Shown here: one piece after another, positions 11,171 to 25,806 of the stretch
How the letters are laid out: each line of letters opens with the position of its first letter
Position numbering within the stretch: the first letter of the stretch is position 1
Origin: Sipunculus nudus
Lineage: Eukaryota > Annelida > Sipuncula > Golfingiida > Sipunculidae
Direction: 5' to 3'
Assembly (NCBI GenBank): GCA_026874595.1
Contig: CM049314.1
Location: forward strand, 50,203,812 to 50,267,811
DNA: 64,000 nucleotides
Notes under the pieces: model-generated
The model's database searches: none
Seen by the model: only the letters and a program-made list of their open reading frames with translations
Told to the model about the DNA's origin: nothing
Made by a program: the position numbers and the translations under genes

Positions 11171-14100
11171 CTGAATGAAGCTTCTAAAACGCTTCTTTCG
11201 CAATTTAAATCGGCCGTTTTTGCAGAAAACACGATCTTGTATTACGCGAAAACCGAGCCTATTTCGGCGAAAACGACGTTTGTAACAGGTTCTAAATGGC
11301 TGAATGAAGCTTCTAAAACGCTTCTTTCGCAATTTAAATCGGCCGTTTTTGCAGAAAACACGATCTTGTATTACGCGAAAACCGAGCTGATTTCGGCGAA
11401 AACGACGTTTGTAACAGGTTCTAAATGGCTGAATGAAGCTTCTAAAACGCTTCTTTCGCAATTTAAATCGGCCGTTTTTGCAGAAAACACGATCTTGTAT
11501 TACGCGAAAACCGAGCTGATTTCGGCGAAAACGACGTTTGTAACAGGTTCTAAATGGCTGAATGAAGCTTCTAAAACGCTTCTTTCGCAATTTAAATCGG
11601 CCGTTTTTGCAGAAAACACGATCTTGTATTACGCGAAAACCGAGCTGATTTCGGCGAAAACGACGTTTGTTACAGGTTCTAAATGACTGAATGAAGCTTC
11701 TAAAACGCTTCTTTCGCAATTTAAATCGGCCGTTTTTGCAGAAAACACGATCTTGTATTACGCGAAAACCGAGCTGATTTCGGCGAAAACGACGTTTGTA
11801 ACAGGTTCTAAATGACTGAATGAAGCTTCTAAAACGCTTCTTTCGCAATTTAAATCGGCCGTTTTTGCAGAAAACACGATCTTGTATTACGCGAAAACCG
11901 AGCTGATTTCGGCGAAAACGACGTTTGTAACAGGTTCTAAATGGCTGAATGAAGCTTCTAAAACGCTTCTTTCGCAATTTAAATCGGCCGTTTTTGCAGA
12001 AAACACGATCTTGTATTACGCGAAAACCGAGCTGATTTCGTCGAAAACGACGTTTGTAACAGGTTCTAAATGACTGAATGAAGCTTCTAAAACGCTTCTT
12101 TCGCAATTTAAATCGGCCATTTTTGCAGAAAACACGATCTTGTATTACGCGAAAACCGAGCTGATTTCGGCGAAAACTACGTTTGTAACAGGTTCTAAAT
12201 GGCTGAATGAAGCTTCTAAAACGCTTCTTTCGCAATTTAAATCGGCCATTTTTGCAGAAAACACGATCTTGTATTACGCGAAAACCGAGCTGATTTCGGC
12301 GAAAACGACGTTTGTAACAGGTTCTAAATGGCTGAATGAAGCTTCTCAAACGCTTCTTTCGCAATTTAAATCGGCCGTTTTTGCAGAAAACACGATCTTG
12401 TATTACGCGAAAACCGAGCTGATTTCGGCGAAAACGACGTTTGTAACAGGTTCTAAATGGCTGAATGAAGCTTCTAAAACGCTTCTTTCGCAATTTAAAT
12501 CGGCCGTTTTTGCAGAAAACACGATCTTGTATTACGCGAAAACCGAGCTGATTTCGTCGAAAACGACGTTTGTAACAGGTTCTAAATGACTGAATGAAGC
12601 TTCTAAAACGCTTCTTTCGCAATTTAAATCGGCCATTTTTGCAGAAAACACGATCTTGTATTACGCGAAAACCGAGCTGATTTCGTCGAAAACGACGTTT
12701 GTAACAGGTTCTAAATGACTGAATGAAGCTTCTAAAACGCTTCTTTCGCAATTTAAATCGGCCGTTTTTGCAGAAAACACGATCTTGTATTACGCGAAAA
12801 CCGAGCCTATTTCGGCGAAAACGACGTTTGTAACAGGTTCTAAATGGCTGAATGAAGCTTCTAAAACGCTTCTTTCGCAATTTAAATCGGCCGTTTTTGC
12901 AGAAAACACGATCTTGTATTACGCGAAAACCGAGCTGATTTCGGCGAAAACGACGTTTGTAACAGGTTCTAAATGACTGAATGAAGCTTCTAAAACGCTT
13001 CTTTCGCAATTTAAATCGGCCATTTTTGCAGAAAACACGATCTTGTATTACGCGAAAACCGAGCTGATTTCGGCGAAAACGACGTTTGTAACAGGTTCTA
13101 AATGGCTGAATGAAGCTTCTAAAACGCTTCTCTCGCAATTTAAATCGGCCGTTTTTGCAGAAAACACGATCTTGTATTACGCGAAAACCGAGCTGATTTC
13201 GGCGAAAACGACGTTTGTAACAGGTTCTAAATGGCTGAATGAAGCTTCTAAAACCCTTCTTTCGCAATTTAAATCGGCCATTTTTGCAGAAAACACGATC
13301 TTGTATTACGCGAAAACCGAGCTGATTTCGGCTAAAACGACGTTTGTAACAGGTTCTAAATGGCTGAATGAAGCTTCTAAAACGCTTCTTTCGCAATTTA
13401 AATCGGCCGTTTTTGCAGAAAACACGATCTTGTATTACGCGAAAACCGAGCTGATTTCGGCGAAAACGACGTTTGTAACAGGTTCTAAATGGCTGAATGA
13501 AGCTTCTAAAACGCTTCTTTCGCAATTTAAATCGGCCGTTTTTGCAGAAAACACGATCTTGTATTACGCGAAAACCGAGCTGATTTCGGCGAAAACGACG
13601 TTTGTAACAGGTTCTAAATGGCTGAATGAAGCTTCTAAAACGCTTCTTTCGCAATTTAAATCGGCCGTTTTTGCAGAAAACACGATCTTGTATTACGCGA
13701 AAACCGAGCTGATTTCGGCGAAAACGACGTTTGTTACAGGTTCTAAATGACTGAATGAAGCTTCTAAAACGCTTCTTTCGCAATTTAAATCGGCCGTTTT
13801 TGCAGAAAACACGATCTTGTATTACGCGAAAACCGAGCTGATTTCGGCGAAAACGACGTTTGTAACAGGTTCTAAATGGCTGAATGAAGCTTCTAAAACG
13901 CTTCTTTCGCAATTTAAATCGGCCGTTTTTGCAGAAAACACGATCTTGTATTACGCGAAAACCGAGCTGATTTCGGCTAAAACGACGTTTGTAACAGGTT
14001 CTAAATGGCTGAATGAAGCTTCTAAAACGCTTCTTTCGCAATTTAAATCGGCCGTTTTTGCAGAAAACACGATCTTGTATTACGCGAAAACCGAGCTGAT

Positions 14101-15097
14101 TTCGGCGAAAACGACGTTTGTTACAGGTTCTAAATGACTGAATGAAGTTTCTAAAACGCTTCTTTCGCAATTTAAATCGGCCGTTTTTGCAGAAAACACG
14201 ATCTTGTATTACGCGAAAACCGAGCTGATTTCGGCGAAAACGACGTTTGTAACAGGTTCTAAATGACTGAATGAAGCTTCTAAAACGCTTCTTTCGCAAT
14301 TTAAATCGGCCGTTTTTGCAGAAAACACGATCTTGTATTACGCGAAAACCGAGCTGATTTCGGCGAAAACGACGTTTGTAACAGGTTCTAAATGGCTGAA
14401 TGAAGCTTCTAAAACGCTTCTTTCGCAATTTAAATCGGCCGTTTTTGCAGAAAACACGATCTTGTATTACGCGAAAACCGAGCTGATTTCGTCGAAAACG
14501 ACGTTTGTAACAGGTTCTAAATGACTGAATGAAGCTTCTAAAACGCTTCTTTCGCAATTTAAATCGGCCATTTTTGCAGAAAACACGATCTTGTATTACG
14601 CGAAAACCGAGCTGATTTCGGCGAAAACTACGTTTGTAACAGGTTCTAAATGGCTGAATGAAGCTTCTAAAACGCTTCTTTCGCAATTTAAATCGGCCAT
14701 TTTTGCAGAAAACACGATCTTGTATTACGCGAAAACCGAGCTGATTTCGGCGAAAACGACGTTTGTAACAGGTTCTAAATGGCTGAATGAAGCTTCTCAA
14801 ACGCTTCTTTCGCAATTTAAATCGGCCGTTTTTGCAGAAAACACGATCTTGTATTACGCGAAAACCGAGCTGATTTCGGCGAAAACGACGTTTGTAACAG
14901 GTTCTAAATGGCTGAATGAAGCTTCTAAAACGCTTCTTTCGCAATTTAAATCGGCCGTTTTTGCAGAAAACACGATCTTGTATTACGCGAAAACCGAGCT
15001 GATTTCGGCGAAAACGACGTTTGTAACAGGTTCTAAATGGCTGAATGAAGCTTCTAAAACGCTTCTTTCGCAATTTAAATCGGCCGTTTTTGCAGAA

Positions 15098-16129
15098 AAC
15101 ACGATCTTGTATTACGCGAAAACCGAGCTGATTTCGGCGAAAACGACGTTTGTAACAGGTTCTAAATGGCTGAATGAAGCTTCTAAAACGCTTCTCTCGC
15201 AATTTAAATCGTCCGTTTTTGCAGAAAACACGATCTTGTATTACGCGAAAACCGAGCTGATTTCGGCGAAAACGACGTTTGTAACAGGTTCTAAATGGCT
15301 GAATGAAGCTTCTAAAACGCTTCTTTCGCAATTTAAATCGGCCGTTTTTGCAGAAAACACGATCTTGTATTACGCGAAAACCGAGCTGATTTCGGCGAAA
15401 ACGACGTTTGTAACAGGTTCTAAATGGCTGAATGAAGCTTTTAAAACCCTTCTTTCGCAATTTAAATCGGCCATTTTTGCAGAAAACACGATCTTGTATT
15501 ACGCGAAAACCGAGCTGATTTCGGCGAAAACGACGTTTGTAACAGGTTCTAAATGGCTGAATGAAGCTTCTAAAACACTTCTTTCGCAATTTAAATCGGC
15601 CATTTTTGCAGAAAACACGATCTTGTATTACGCGAAAACCGAGCTGATTACGGCGAAAACGACGTTTGTAACAGGTTCTAAATGGCTGAATGAAGCTTCT
15701 AAAACCCTTCTTTCGCAATTTAAATCGGCCATTTTTGCAGAAAACACGATCTTGTATTACGCGAAAACCGAGCTGATTTCGGCGAAAACGACGTTTGTAA
15801 CAGGTTCTAAATGGCTGAATGAAGCTTCTAAAACGCTTCTTTCGCAATTTAAATCGGCCGTTTTTGCAGAAAACACGATCTTGTATTACGCGAAAACCGA
15901 GCTGATTTCGGCGAAAACGACGTTTGTAACAGGTTCTAAATGGCTGAATGAAGCTTCTAAAACGCTTCTTTCGCAATTTAAATCGGCCATTTTTGCAGAA
16001 AACACGATCTTGTATTACGCGAAAACCGAGCTGATTTCGGCGAAAACGACGTTTGTAACAGGTTCTAAATGGCTGAATGAAGCTTCTAAAACGCTTCTCT
16101 CGCAATTTAAATCGTCCGTTTTTGCAGAA
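15098..16129 (+). repeat. Eight-monomer variant block, copy 2
   Basis: Same order of eight subtypes, 11225 bp downstream of copy 1, again one plain monomer before a marker block. Confidence 0.9.
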
Positions 16130-16258
16130 AACACGATCTTGTATTACGCGAAAACCGAGCTGATTTCGGCGAAAACGACGTTTGTAACAGGTTCTAAATG
16201 GCTGAATGAAGCTTCTAAAACGCTTCTTTCGCAATTTAAATCGGCCGTTTTTGCAGAA

Positions 16259-17034
16259 AACACGATCTTGTATTACGCGAAAACCGAGCTGATTTCGGCG
16301 AAAACGAGCGTTTGTAACAGGTTCTAAATGGCTGAATGAAGCTTCTAAAACCCTTCTTTCGCAATTTAAATCGGCCGTTTTTGCAGAAAAACACGATCTT
16401 GTATTACGCGAAAACCGAGCTGATTTCGGCGAAAACGACGTTTGTAACAGGTTCTAAATGACTGAATGAAGCTTCTAAAACGCTTCTTTCGCAATTTAAA
16501 TCGGCCATTTTTGCAGAAAACACGATCTTGTATTACGCGAAAACCGAGCTGATTTCGGCGAAAACGACGTTTGTAACAGGTTCTAAATGGCTGAATGAAG
16601 CTTCTCAAACGCTTCTTTCGCAATTTAAATCGGCCGTTTTTGCAGAAAACACGATCTTGTATTACGCGAAAACCGAGCTGATTTCGGCGAAAACGACGTT
16701 TGTAACAGGTTCTAAATGGCTGAATGAAGCTTCTAAAACGCTTCTTTCGCAATTTAAATCGGCCATTTTTGCAGAAAACACGATCTTGTATTACGCGAAA
16801 ACCGAGCTGATTTCGGCGAAAACGACTTTTGTAACAGGTTCTAAATCTGCTAATGAAGATCCTAAAGGGCTTCTTTCGCATCAGACAACGGCCGTTTTTG
16901 CAGAAAACACGATCTTGTATTACGCGAAAACCGAGCTCATTTCGGCCAAAACGACGTTTGTAACAGGTTCTAAATGGCTGAATGAAGCTTCTAAAACGCT
17001 TCGTTCGCAATTTAAATCGGCCATTTTTGCAGAA
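16259..17034 (+). repeat. Marker block, copy 3
   Basis: Same order and both insertions (g at 16308, aaaaa at about 16387-16391). It lies 11225 bp after copy 2, i.e. 87 monomers plus 2 bp. Confidence 0.95.
16777..16905 (+). repeat. Diverged satellite monomer, copy 3
   Basis: Same diverged core at 16846-16890, in marker-block copy 3. Confidence 0.9.
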
Positions 17035-20000
17035 AACACGATCTTGTATTACGCGAAAACCGAGCTGATTTCGGCGAAAACGACGTTTGTAACAGGTTCT
17101 AAATGGCTGAATGAAGCTTCTAAAACGCTTCTTTCGCAATTTAAATCGGCCGTTTTTGCAGAAAACACGATCTTGTATTACGCGAAAACCGAGCTGATTT
17201 CGGCTAAAACGACGTTTGTAACAAGTTCTAAATGGCTGAATGAAGCTTCTAAAACGCTTCTTTCGCAATTTAAATCGGCCGTTTTTGCAGAAAACACGAT
17301 CTTGTATTACGCGAAAACCGAGCTGATTTCGGCGAAAACAACGTTTGTAACAGGTTCTAAATGGCTGAATGAAGCTTCTAAAACGCTTCTTTCGCAATTT
17401 AAATCGGCCGTTTTTGCAGAAAACACGATCTTGTATTACGCGAAAACCGAGCTGATTTCGGCGAAAACGACGTTTGTAACAGGTTCTAAATGGCTGAATG
17501 AAGCTTCTAAAACGCTTCTTTCGCAATTTAAATCGGCCCTTTTTGCAGAAAACACGATCTTGTATTACGCGAAAACCGAGCTGATTTCGGCTAAAACGAC
17601 GTTTGTAACAGGTTCTAAATGGCTGAATGAAGCTTCTAAAACGCTTCTTTCGCAATTTAAATCGGCCGTTTTTGCAGAAAACACGATCTTGTATTACGCG
17701 AAAACCGAGCTGATTTCGGCGAAAACGACGTTTGTAACAGGTTCTAAATGGCTGAATGAAGCTTCTAAAACGCTTCTTTCGCAATTTAAATCGGCCGTTT
17801 TTGCAGAAAACACGATCTTGTATTACGCGAAAACCGAGCTGATTTCGGCGAAAACGACGTTTGTTACAGGTTCTAAATGACTGAATGAAGCTTCTAAAAC
17901 GCTTCTTTCGCAATTTAAATCGGCCGTTTTTGCAGAAAACACGATCTTGTATTACGCGAAAACCGAGCTGATTTCGGCGAAAACGACGTTTGTAACAGGT
18001 TCTAAATGGCTGAATGAAGCTTCTAAAACGCTTCTTTCGCAATTTAAATCGGCCGTTTTTGCAGAAAACACGATCTTGTATTACGCGAAAACCGAGCTGA
18101 TTTCGGCGAAAACGACGTTTGTAACAGGTTCTAAATGGCTGAATGAAGCTTCTAAAACGCTTCTTTCGCAATTTAAATCGGCCGTTTTTGCAGAAAACAC
18201 GATCTTGTATTACGCGAAAACCGAGCTGATTTCGGCGAAAACGACGTTTGTAACAGGTTCTAAATGGCTGAATGAAGCTTCTAAAACGCTTCTTTCGCAA
18301 TTTAAATCGGCCGTTTTTGCAGAAAACACGATCTTGTATTACGCGAAAACCGAGCTGATTTCGGCGAAAACGACGTTTGTAACAGGTTCTAAATGGCTGA
18401 ATGAAGCTTCTAAAACGCTTCTTTCGCAATTTAAATCGGCCGTTTTTGCAGAAAACACGATCTTGTATTACGCGAAAACCGAGCTGATTTCGGCGAAAAC
18501 GACGTTTGTAACAGGTTCTAAATGGCTGAATGAAGCTTCTAAAACGCTTCTTTCGCAATTTAAATCGGCCGTTTTTGCAGAAAACACGATCTTGTATTAC
18601 GCGAAAACCGAGCTGATTTCGGCGAAAACGACGTTTGTAACAGGTTCTAAATGGCTGAATGAAGCTTCTAAAACGCTTCTTTCGCAATTTAAATCGGCCG
18701 TTTTTGCAGAAAACACGATCTTGTATTACGCGAAAACCGAGCTGATTTCGGCGAAAACGACGTTTGTTACAGGTTCTAAATGACTGAATGAAGCTTCTAA
18801 AACGCTTCTTTCGCAATTTAAATCGGCCGTTTTTGCAGAAAACACGATCTTGTATTACGCGAAAACCGAGCTGATTTCGGCGAAAACGACGTTTGTAACA
18901 GGTTCTAAATGACTGAATGAAGCTTCTAAAACGCTTCTTTCGCAATTTAAATCGGCCGTTTTTGCAGAAAACACGATCTTGTATTACGCGAAAACCGAGC
19001 TGATTTCGGCGAAAACGACGTTTGTAACAGGTTCTAAATGGCTGAATGAAGCTTCTAAAACGCTTCTCTCGCAATTTAAATCGGCCGTTTTTGCAGAAAA
19101 CACGATCTTGTATTACGCGAAAACCGAGCTGATTTCGGCGAAAACGACGTTTGTAACAGGTTCTAAATGACTGAATGAAGCTTCTAAAACGCTTCTTTCG
19201 CAATTTAAATCGGCCGTTTTTGCAGAAAACACGATCTTGTATTACGCGAAAACCGAGCTGATTTCGGCGAAAACGACGTTTGTAACAGGTTCTAAATGGC
19301 TGAATGAAGCTTCTAAAACGCTTCTTTCGCAATTTAAATCGGCCGTTTTTGCAGAAAACACGATCTTGTATTACGCGAAAACCGAGCTGATTTCGGCGAA
19401 AACGACGTTTGTAACAGGTTCTAAATGGCTGAATGAAGCTTCTAAAACGCTTCTTTCGCAATTTAAATCGGCCGTTTTTGCAGAAAACACGATCTTGTAT
19501 TACGCGAAAACCGAGCTGATTTCGGCGAAAACGACGTTTGTAACAGGTTCTAAATGGCTGAATGAAGCTTCTAAAACGCTTCTCTCGCAATTTAAATCGT
19601 CCGTTTTTGCAGAAAACACGATCTTGTATTACGCGAAAACCGAGCTGATTTCGGCGAAAACGACGTTTGTAACAGGTTCTAAATGGCTGAATGAAGCTTC
19701 TAAAACGCTTCTTTCGCAATTTAAATCGGCCGTTTTTGCAGAAAACACGATCTTGTATTACGCGAAAACCGAGCTGATTTCGGCGAAAACGACGTTTGTA
19801 ACAGGTTCTAAATGGCTGAATGAAGCTTCTAAAACCCTTCTTTCGCAATTTAAATCGGCCATTTTTGCAGAAAACACGATCTTGTATTACGCGAAAACCG
19901 AGCTGATTTCGGCTAAAACGACGTTTGTAACAGGTTCTAAATGGCTGAATGAAGCTTCTAAAACGCTTCTTTCGCAATTTAAATCGGCCGTTTTTGCAGA

Positions 20001-22266
20001 AAACACGATCTTGTATTACGCGAAAACCGAGCTGATTTCGGCGAAAACGACGTTTGTTACAGGTTCTAAATGACTGAATGAAGCTTCTAAAACGCTTCTT
20101 TCGCAATTTAAATCGGCCGTTTTTGCAGAAAACACGATCTTGTATTACGCGAAAACCGAGCTGATTTCGGCGAAAACGACGTTTGTAACAGGTTCTAAAT
20201 GACTGAATGAAGCTTCTAAAACGCTTCTTTCGCAATTTAAATCGGCCGTTTTTGCAGAAAACACGATCTTGTATTACGCGAAAACCGAGCTGATTTCGGC
20301 GAAAACGACGTTTGTAACAGGTTCTAAATGGCTGAATGAAGCTTCTAAAACGCTTCTTTCGCAATTTAAATCGGCCGTTTTTGCAGAAAACACGATCTTG
20401 TATTACGCGAAAACCGAGCTGATTTCGTCGAAAACGACGTTTGTAACAGGTTCTAAATGACTGAATGAAGCTTCTAAAACGCTTCTTTCGCAATTTAAAT
20501 CGGCCATTTTTGCAGAAAACACGATCTTGTATTACGCGAAAACCGAGCTGATTTCGGCGAAAACTACGTTTGTAACAGGTTCTAAATGGCTGAATGAAGC
20601 TTCTAAAACGCTTCTTTCGCAATTTAAATCGGCCATTTTTGCAGAAAACACGATCTTGTATTACGCGAAAACCGAGCTGATTTCGGCGAAAACGACGTTT
20701 GTAACAGGTTCTAAATGGCTGAATGAAGCTTCTCAAACGCTTCTTTCGCAATTTAAATCGGCCGTTTTTGCAGAAAACACGATCTTGTATTACGCGAAAA
20801 CCGAGCTGATTTCGGCGAAAACGACGTTTGTAACAGGTTCTAAATGGCTGAATGAAGCTTCTAAAACGCTTCTTTCGCAATTTAAATCGGCCGTTTTTGC
20901 AGAAAACACGATCTTGTATTACGCGAAAACCGAGCTGATTTCGGCGAAAACGACGTTTGTAACAGGTTCTAAATGGCTGAATGAAGCTTCTAAAACGCTT
21001 CTTTCGCAATTTAAATCGGCCGTTTTTGCAGAAAACACGATCTTGTATTACGCGAAAACCGAGCCTATTTCGGCGAAAACGACGTTTGTAACAGGTTCTA
21101 AATGGCTGAATGAAGCTTCTAAAACGCTTCTTTCGCAATTTAAATCGGCCGTTTTTGCAGAAAACACGATCTTGTATTACGCGAAAACCGAGCTGATTTC
21201 GGCTAAAACGACGTTTGTAACAGGTTCTAAATGGCTGAATGAAGCTTCTAAAACGCTTCTTTCGCAATTTAAATCGGCCGTTTTTGCAGAAAACACGATC
21301 TTGTATTACGCGAAAACCGAGCTGATTTCGGCGAAAACAACGTTTGTAACAGGTTCTAAATGGCTGAATGAAGCTTCTAAAACGCTTCTTTCGCAATTTA
21401 AATCGGCCGTTTTTGCAGAAAACACGATCTTGTATTACGCGAAAACCGAGCTGATTTCGGCGAAAACGACGTTTGTAACAGGTTCTAAATGGCTGAATGA
21501 AGCTTCTAAAACGCTTCTTTCGCAATTTAAATCGGCCGTTTTTGCAGAAAACACGATCTTGTATTACGCGAAAACCGAGCTGATTTCGGCGAAAACGACG
21601 TTTGTAACAGGTTCTAAATGGCTGAATGAAGCTTCTAAAACGCTTCTTTCGCAATTTAAATCGGCCGTTTTTGCAGAAAACACGATCTTGTATTACGCGA
21701 AAACCGAGCTGATTTCGGCGAAAACGACGTTTGTAACAGGTTCTAAATGGCTGAATGAAGCTTCTAAAACGCTTCTTTCGCAATTTAAATCGGCCGTTTT
21801 TGCAGAAAACACGATCTTGTATTACGCGAAAACCGAGCTGATTTCGGCGAAAACGACGTTTGTAACAGGTTCTAAATGGCTGAATGAAGCTTCTAAAACG
21901 CTTCTTTCGCAATTTAAATCGGCCGTTTTTGCAGAAAACACGATCTTGTATTACGCGAAAACCGAGCTGATTTCGGCGAAAACGACGTTTGTAACAGGTT
22001 CTAAATGGCTGAATGAAGCTTCTAAAACGCTTCTTTCGCAATTTAAATCGGCCGTTTTTGCAGAAAACACGATCTTGTATTACGCGAAAACCGAGCTGAT
22101 TTCGGCGAAAACGACGTTTGTTACAGGTTCTAAATGACTGAATGAAGCTTCTAAAACGCTTCTTTCGCAATTTAAATCGGCCGTTTTTGCAGAAAACACG
22201 ATCTTGTATTACGCGAAAACCGAGCTGATTTCGGCGAAAACGACGTTTGTAACAGGTTCTAAATGA

Positions 22267-23427
22267 CTGAATGAAGCTTCTAAAACGCTTCTTTCGCAAT
22301 TTAAATCGGCCATTTTTGCAGAAAACACGATCTTGTATTACGCGAAAACCGAGCTGATTTCGGCGAAAACGACGTTTGTAACAGGTTCTAAATGGCTGAA
22401 TGAAGCTTCTAAAACGCTTCTCTCGCAATTTAAATCGGCCGTTTTTGCAGAAAACACGATCTTGTATTACGCGAAAACCGAGCTGATTTCGGCGAAAACG
22501 ACGTTTGTAACAGGTTCTAAATGGCTGAATGAAGCTTCTAAAACGCTTCTTTCGCAATTTAAATCGGCCGTTTTTGCAGAAAACACGATCTTGTATTACG
22601 CGAAAACCGAGCTGATTTCGGCGAAAACGACGTTTGTTACAGGTTCTAAATGACTGAATGAAGCTTCTAAAACGCTTCTTTCGCAATTTAAATCGGCCGT
22701 TTTTGCAGAAAACACGATCTTGTATTACGCGAAAACCGAGCTGATTTCGGCGAAAACGACGTTTGTAACAGGTTCTAAATGGCTGAATGAAGCTTCTAAA
22801 ACGCTTCTTTCGCAATTTAAATCGGCCGTTTTTGCAGAAAACACGATCTTGTATTACGCGAAAACCGAGCTGATTTCGGCTAAAACGACGTTTGTAACAG
22901 GTTCTAAATGGCTGAATGAAGCTTCTAAAACGCTTCTTTCGCAATTTAAATCGGCCGTTTTTGCAGAAAACACGATCTTGTATTACGCGAAAACCGAGCT
23001 GATTTCGGCGAAAACGACGTTTGTTACAGGTTCTAAATGACTGAATGAAGCTTCTAAAACGCTTCTTTCGCAATTTAAATCGGCCGTTTTTGCAGAAAAC
23101 ACGATCTTGTATTACGCGAAAACCGAGCTGATTTCGGCGAAAACGACGTTTGTAACAGGTTCTAAATGACTGAATGAAGCTTCTAAAACGCTTCTTTCGC
23201 AATTTAAATCGGCCGTTTTTGCAGAAAACACGATCTTGTATTACGCGAAAACCGAGCTGATTTCGGCGAAAACGACGTTTGTAACAGGTTCTAAATGGCT
23301 GAATGAAGCTTCTAAAACGCTTCTTTCGCAATTTAAATCGGCCGTTTTTGCAGAAAACACGATCTTGTATTACGCGAAAACCGAGCTGATTTCGTCGAAA
23401 ACGACGTTTGTAACAGGTTCTAAATGA
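22267..23427 (+). repeat. Nine-monomer module, copy 3
   Basis: Same order and stop positions, 12257 bp after copy 2. The offset equals the spacing of marker-block copies 3 and 4. Confidence 0.85.
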
Positions 23428-25806
23428 CTGAATGAAGCTTCTAAAACGCTTCTTTCGCAATTTAAATCGGCCGTTTTTGCAGAAAACACGATCTTGTATT
23501 ACGCGAAAACCGAGCTGATTTCGGCGAAAACTACGTTTGTAACAGGTTCTAAATGGCTGAATGAAGCTTCTAAAACGCTTCTTTCGCAATTTAAATCGGC
23601 CATTTTTGCAGAAAACACGATCTTGTATTACGCGAAAACCGAGCTGATTTCGGCGAAAACGACGTTTGTAACAGGTTCTAAATGGCTGAATGAAGCTTCT
23701 CAAACGCTTCTTTCGCAATTTAAATCGGCCGTTTTTGCAGAAAACACGATCTTGTATTACGCGAAAACCGAGCCGATTTCGGCGAAAACGACGTTTGTAA
23801 CAGGTTCTAAATGGCTGAATGAAGCTTCTAAAACGCTTCTTTCGCAATTTAAATCGGCCGTTTTTGCAGAAAACACGATCTTGTATTACGCGAAAACCGA
23901 GCCGATTTCGGCGAAAACGACGTTTGTAACAGGTTCTAAATGGCTGAATGAAGCTTCTAAAACGCTTCTTTCGCAATTTAAATCGGCCGTTTTTGCAGAA
24001 AACACGATCTTGTATTACGCGAAAACCGAGCCTATTTCGGCGAAAACGACGTTTGTAACAGGTTCTAAATGGCTGAATGAAGCTTCTAAAACGCTTCTTT
24101 CGCAATTTAAATCGGCCGTTTTTGCAGAAAACACGATCTTGTATTACGCGAAAACCGAGCTGATTTCGGCGAAAACGACGTTTGTAACAGGTTCTAAATG
24201 GCTGAATGAAGCTTCTAAAACGCTTCTTTCGCAATTTAAATCGGCCGTTTTTGCAGAAAACACGATCTTGTATTACGCGAAAACCGAGCTGATTTCGGCG
24301 AAAACGACGTTTGTAACAGGTTCTAAATGGCTGAATGAAGCTTCTAAAACGCTTCTTTCGCAATTTAAATCGGCCGTTTTTGCAGAAAACACGATCTTGT
24401 ATTACGCGAAAACCGAGCTGATTTCGGCGAAAACGACGTTTGTTACAGGTTCTAAATGACTGAATGAAGCTTCTAAAACGCTTCTTTCGCAATTTAAATC
24501 GGCCGTTTTTGCAGAAAACACGATCTTGTATTACGCGAAAACCGAGCTGATTTCGGCGAAAACGACGTTTGTAACAGGTTCTAAATGACTGAATGAAGCT
24601 TCTAAAACGCTTCTTTCGCAATTTAAATCGGCCGTTTTTGCAGAAAACACGATCTTGTATTACGCGAAAACCGAGCTGATTTCGGCGAAAACGACGTTTG
24701 TAACAGGTTCTAAATGGCTGAATGAAGCTTCTAAAACGCTTCTTTCGCAATTTAAATCGGCCATTTTTGCAGAAAACACGATCTTGTATTACGCGAAAAC
24801 CGAGCTGATTTCGGCGAAAACGACGTTTGTAACAGGTTCTAAATGGCTGAATGAAGCTTCTAAAACGCTTCTTTCGCAATTTAAATCGGCCGTTTTTGCA
24901 GAAAACACGATCTTGTATTACGCGAAAACCGAGCTGATTTCGGCGAAAACGACGTTTGTAACAGGTTCTAAATGGCTGAATGAAGCTTCTAAAACGCTTC
25001 TTTCGCAATTTAAATCGGCCGTTTTTGCGGAAAACACGATCTTGTATTACGCGAAAACCGAGCTGATTTCGGCGAAAACGACGTTTGTTACAGGTTCTAA
25101 ATGACTGAATGAAGCTTCTAAAACGCTTCTTTCGCAATTTAAATCGGCCGTTTTTGCAGAAAACACGATCTTGTATTACGCGAAAACCGAGCTGATTTCG
25201 GCGAAAACGACGTTTGTAACAGGTTCTAAATGACTGAATGAAGCTTCTAAAACGCTTCTTTCGCAATTTAAATCGGCCGTTTTTGCAGAAAACACGATCT
25301 TGTATTACGCGAAAACCGAGCTGATTTCGGCGAAAACGACGTTTGTAACAGGTTCTAAATGGCTGAATGAAGCTTCTAAAACGCTTCTTTCGCAATTTAA
25401 ATCGGCCGTTTTTGCAGAAAACACGATCTTGTATTACGCGAAAACCGAGCTGATTTCGTCGAAAACGACGTTTGTAACAGGTTCTAAATGACTGAATGAA
25501 GCTTCTAAAACGCTTCTTTCGCAATTTAAATCGGCCATTTTTGCAGAAAACACGATCTTGTATTACGCGAAAACCGAGCTGATTTCGGCGAAAACTACGT
25601 TTGTAACAGGTTCTAAATGGCTGAATGAAGCTTCTAAAACGCTTCTTTCGCAATTTAAATCGGCCATTTTTGCAGAAAACACGATCTTGTATTACGCGAA
25701 AACCGAGCTGATTTCGGCGAAAACGACGTTTGTAACAGGTTCTAAATGGCTGAATGAAGCTTCTCAAACGCTTCTTTCGCAATTTAAATCGGCCGTTTTT
25801 GCAGAA

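Larger units (their letters stand above)
14054..20840 (+). repeat. Long HOR segment, copy 1 (about 6.8 kb)
   Basis: About 52.6 monomers that recur at 26311-33097 at a constant offset of 12257 bp, including rare variants such as gcccttttt near 17539 and 29796. By eye I find only four differences: t at 14148, a at 17224, g at 18958 and g at 19119, against c 26405, g 29481, a 31215 and a 31376. It contains eight-monomer block copy 2 and marker-block copy 3. Confidence 0.88.
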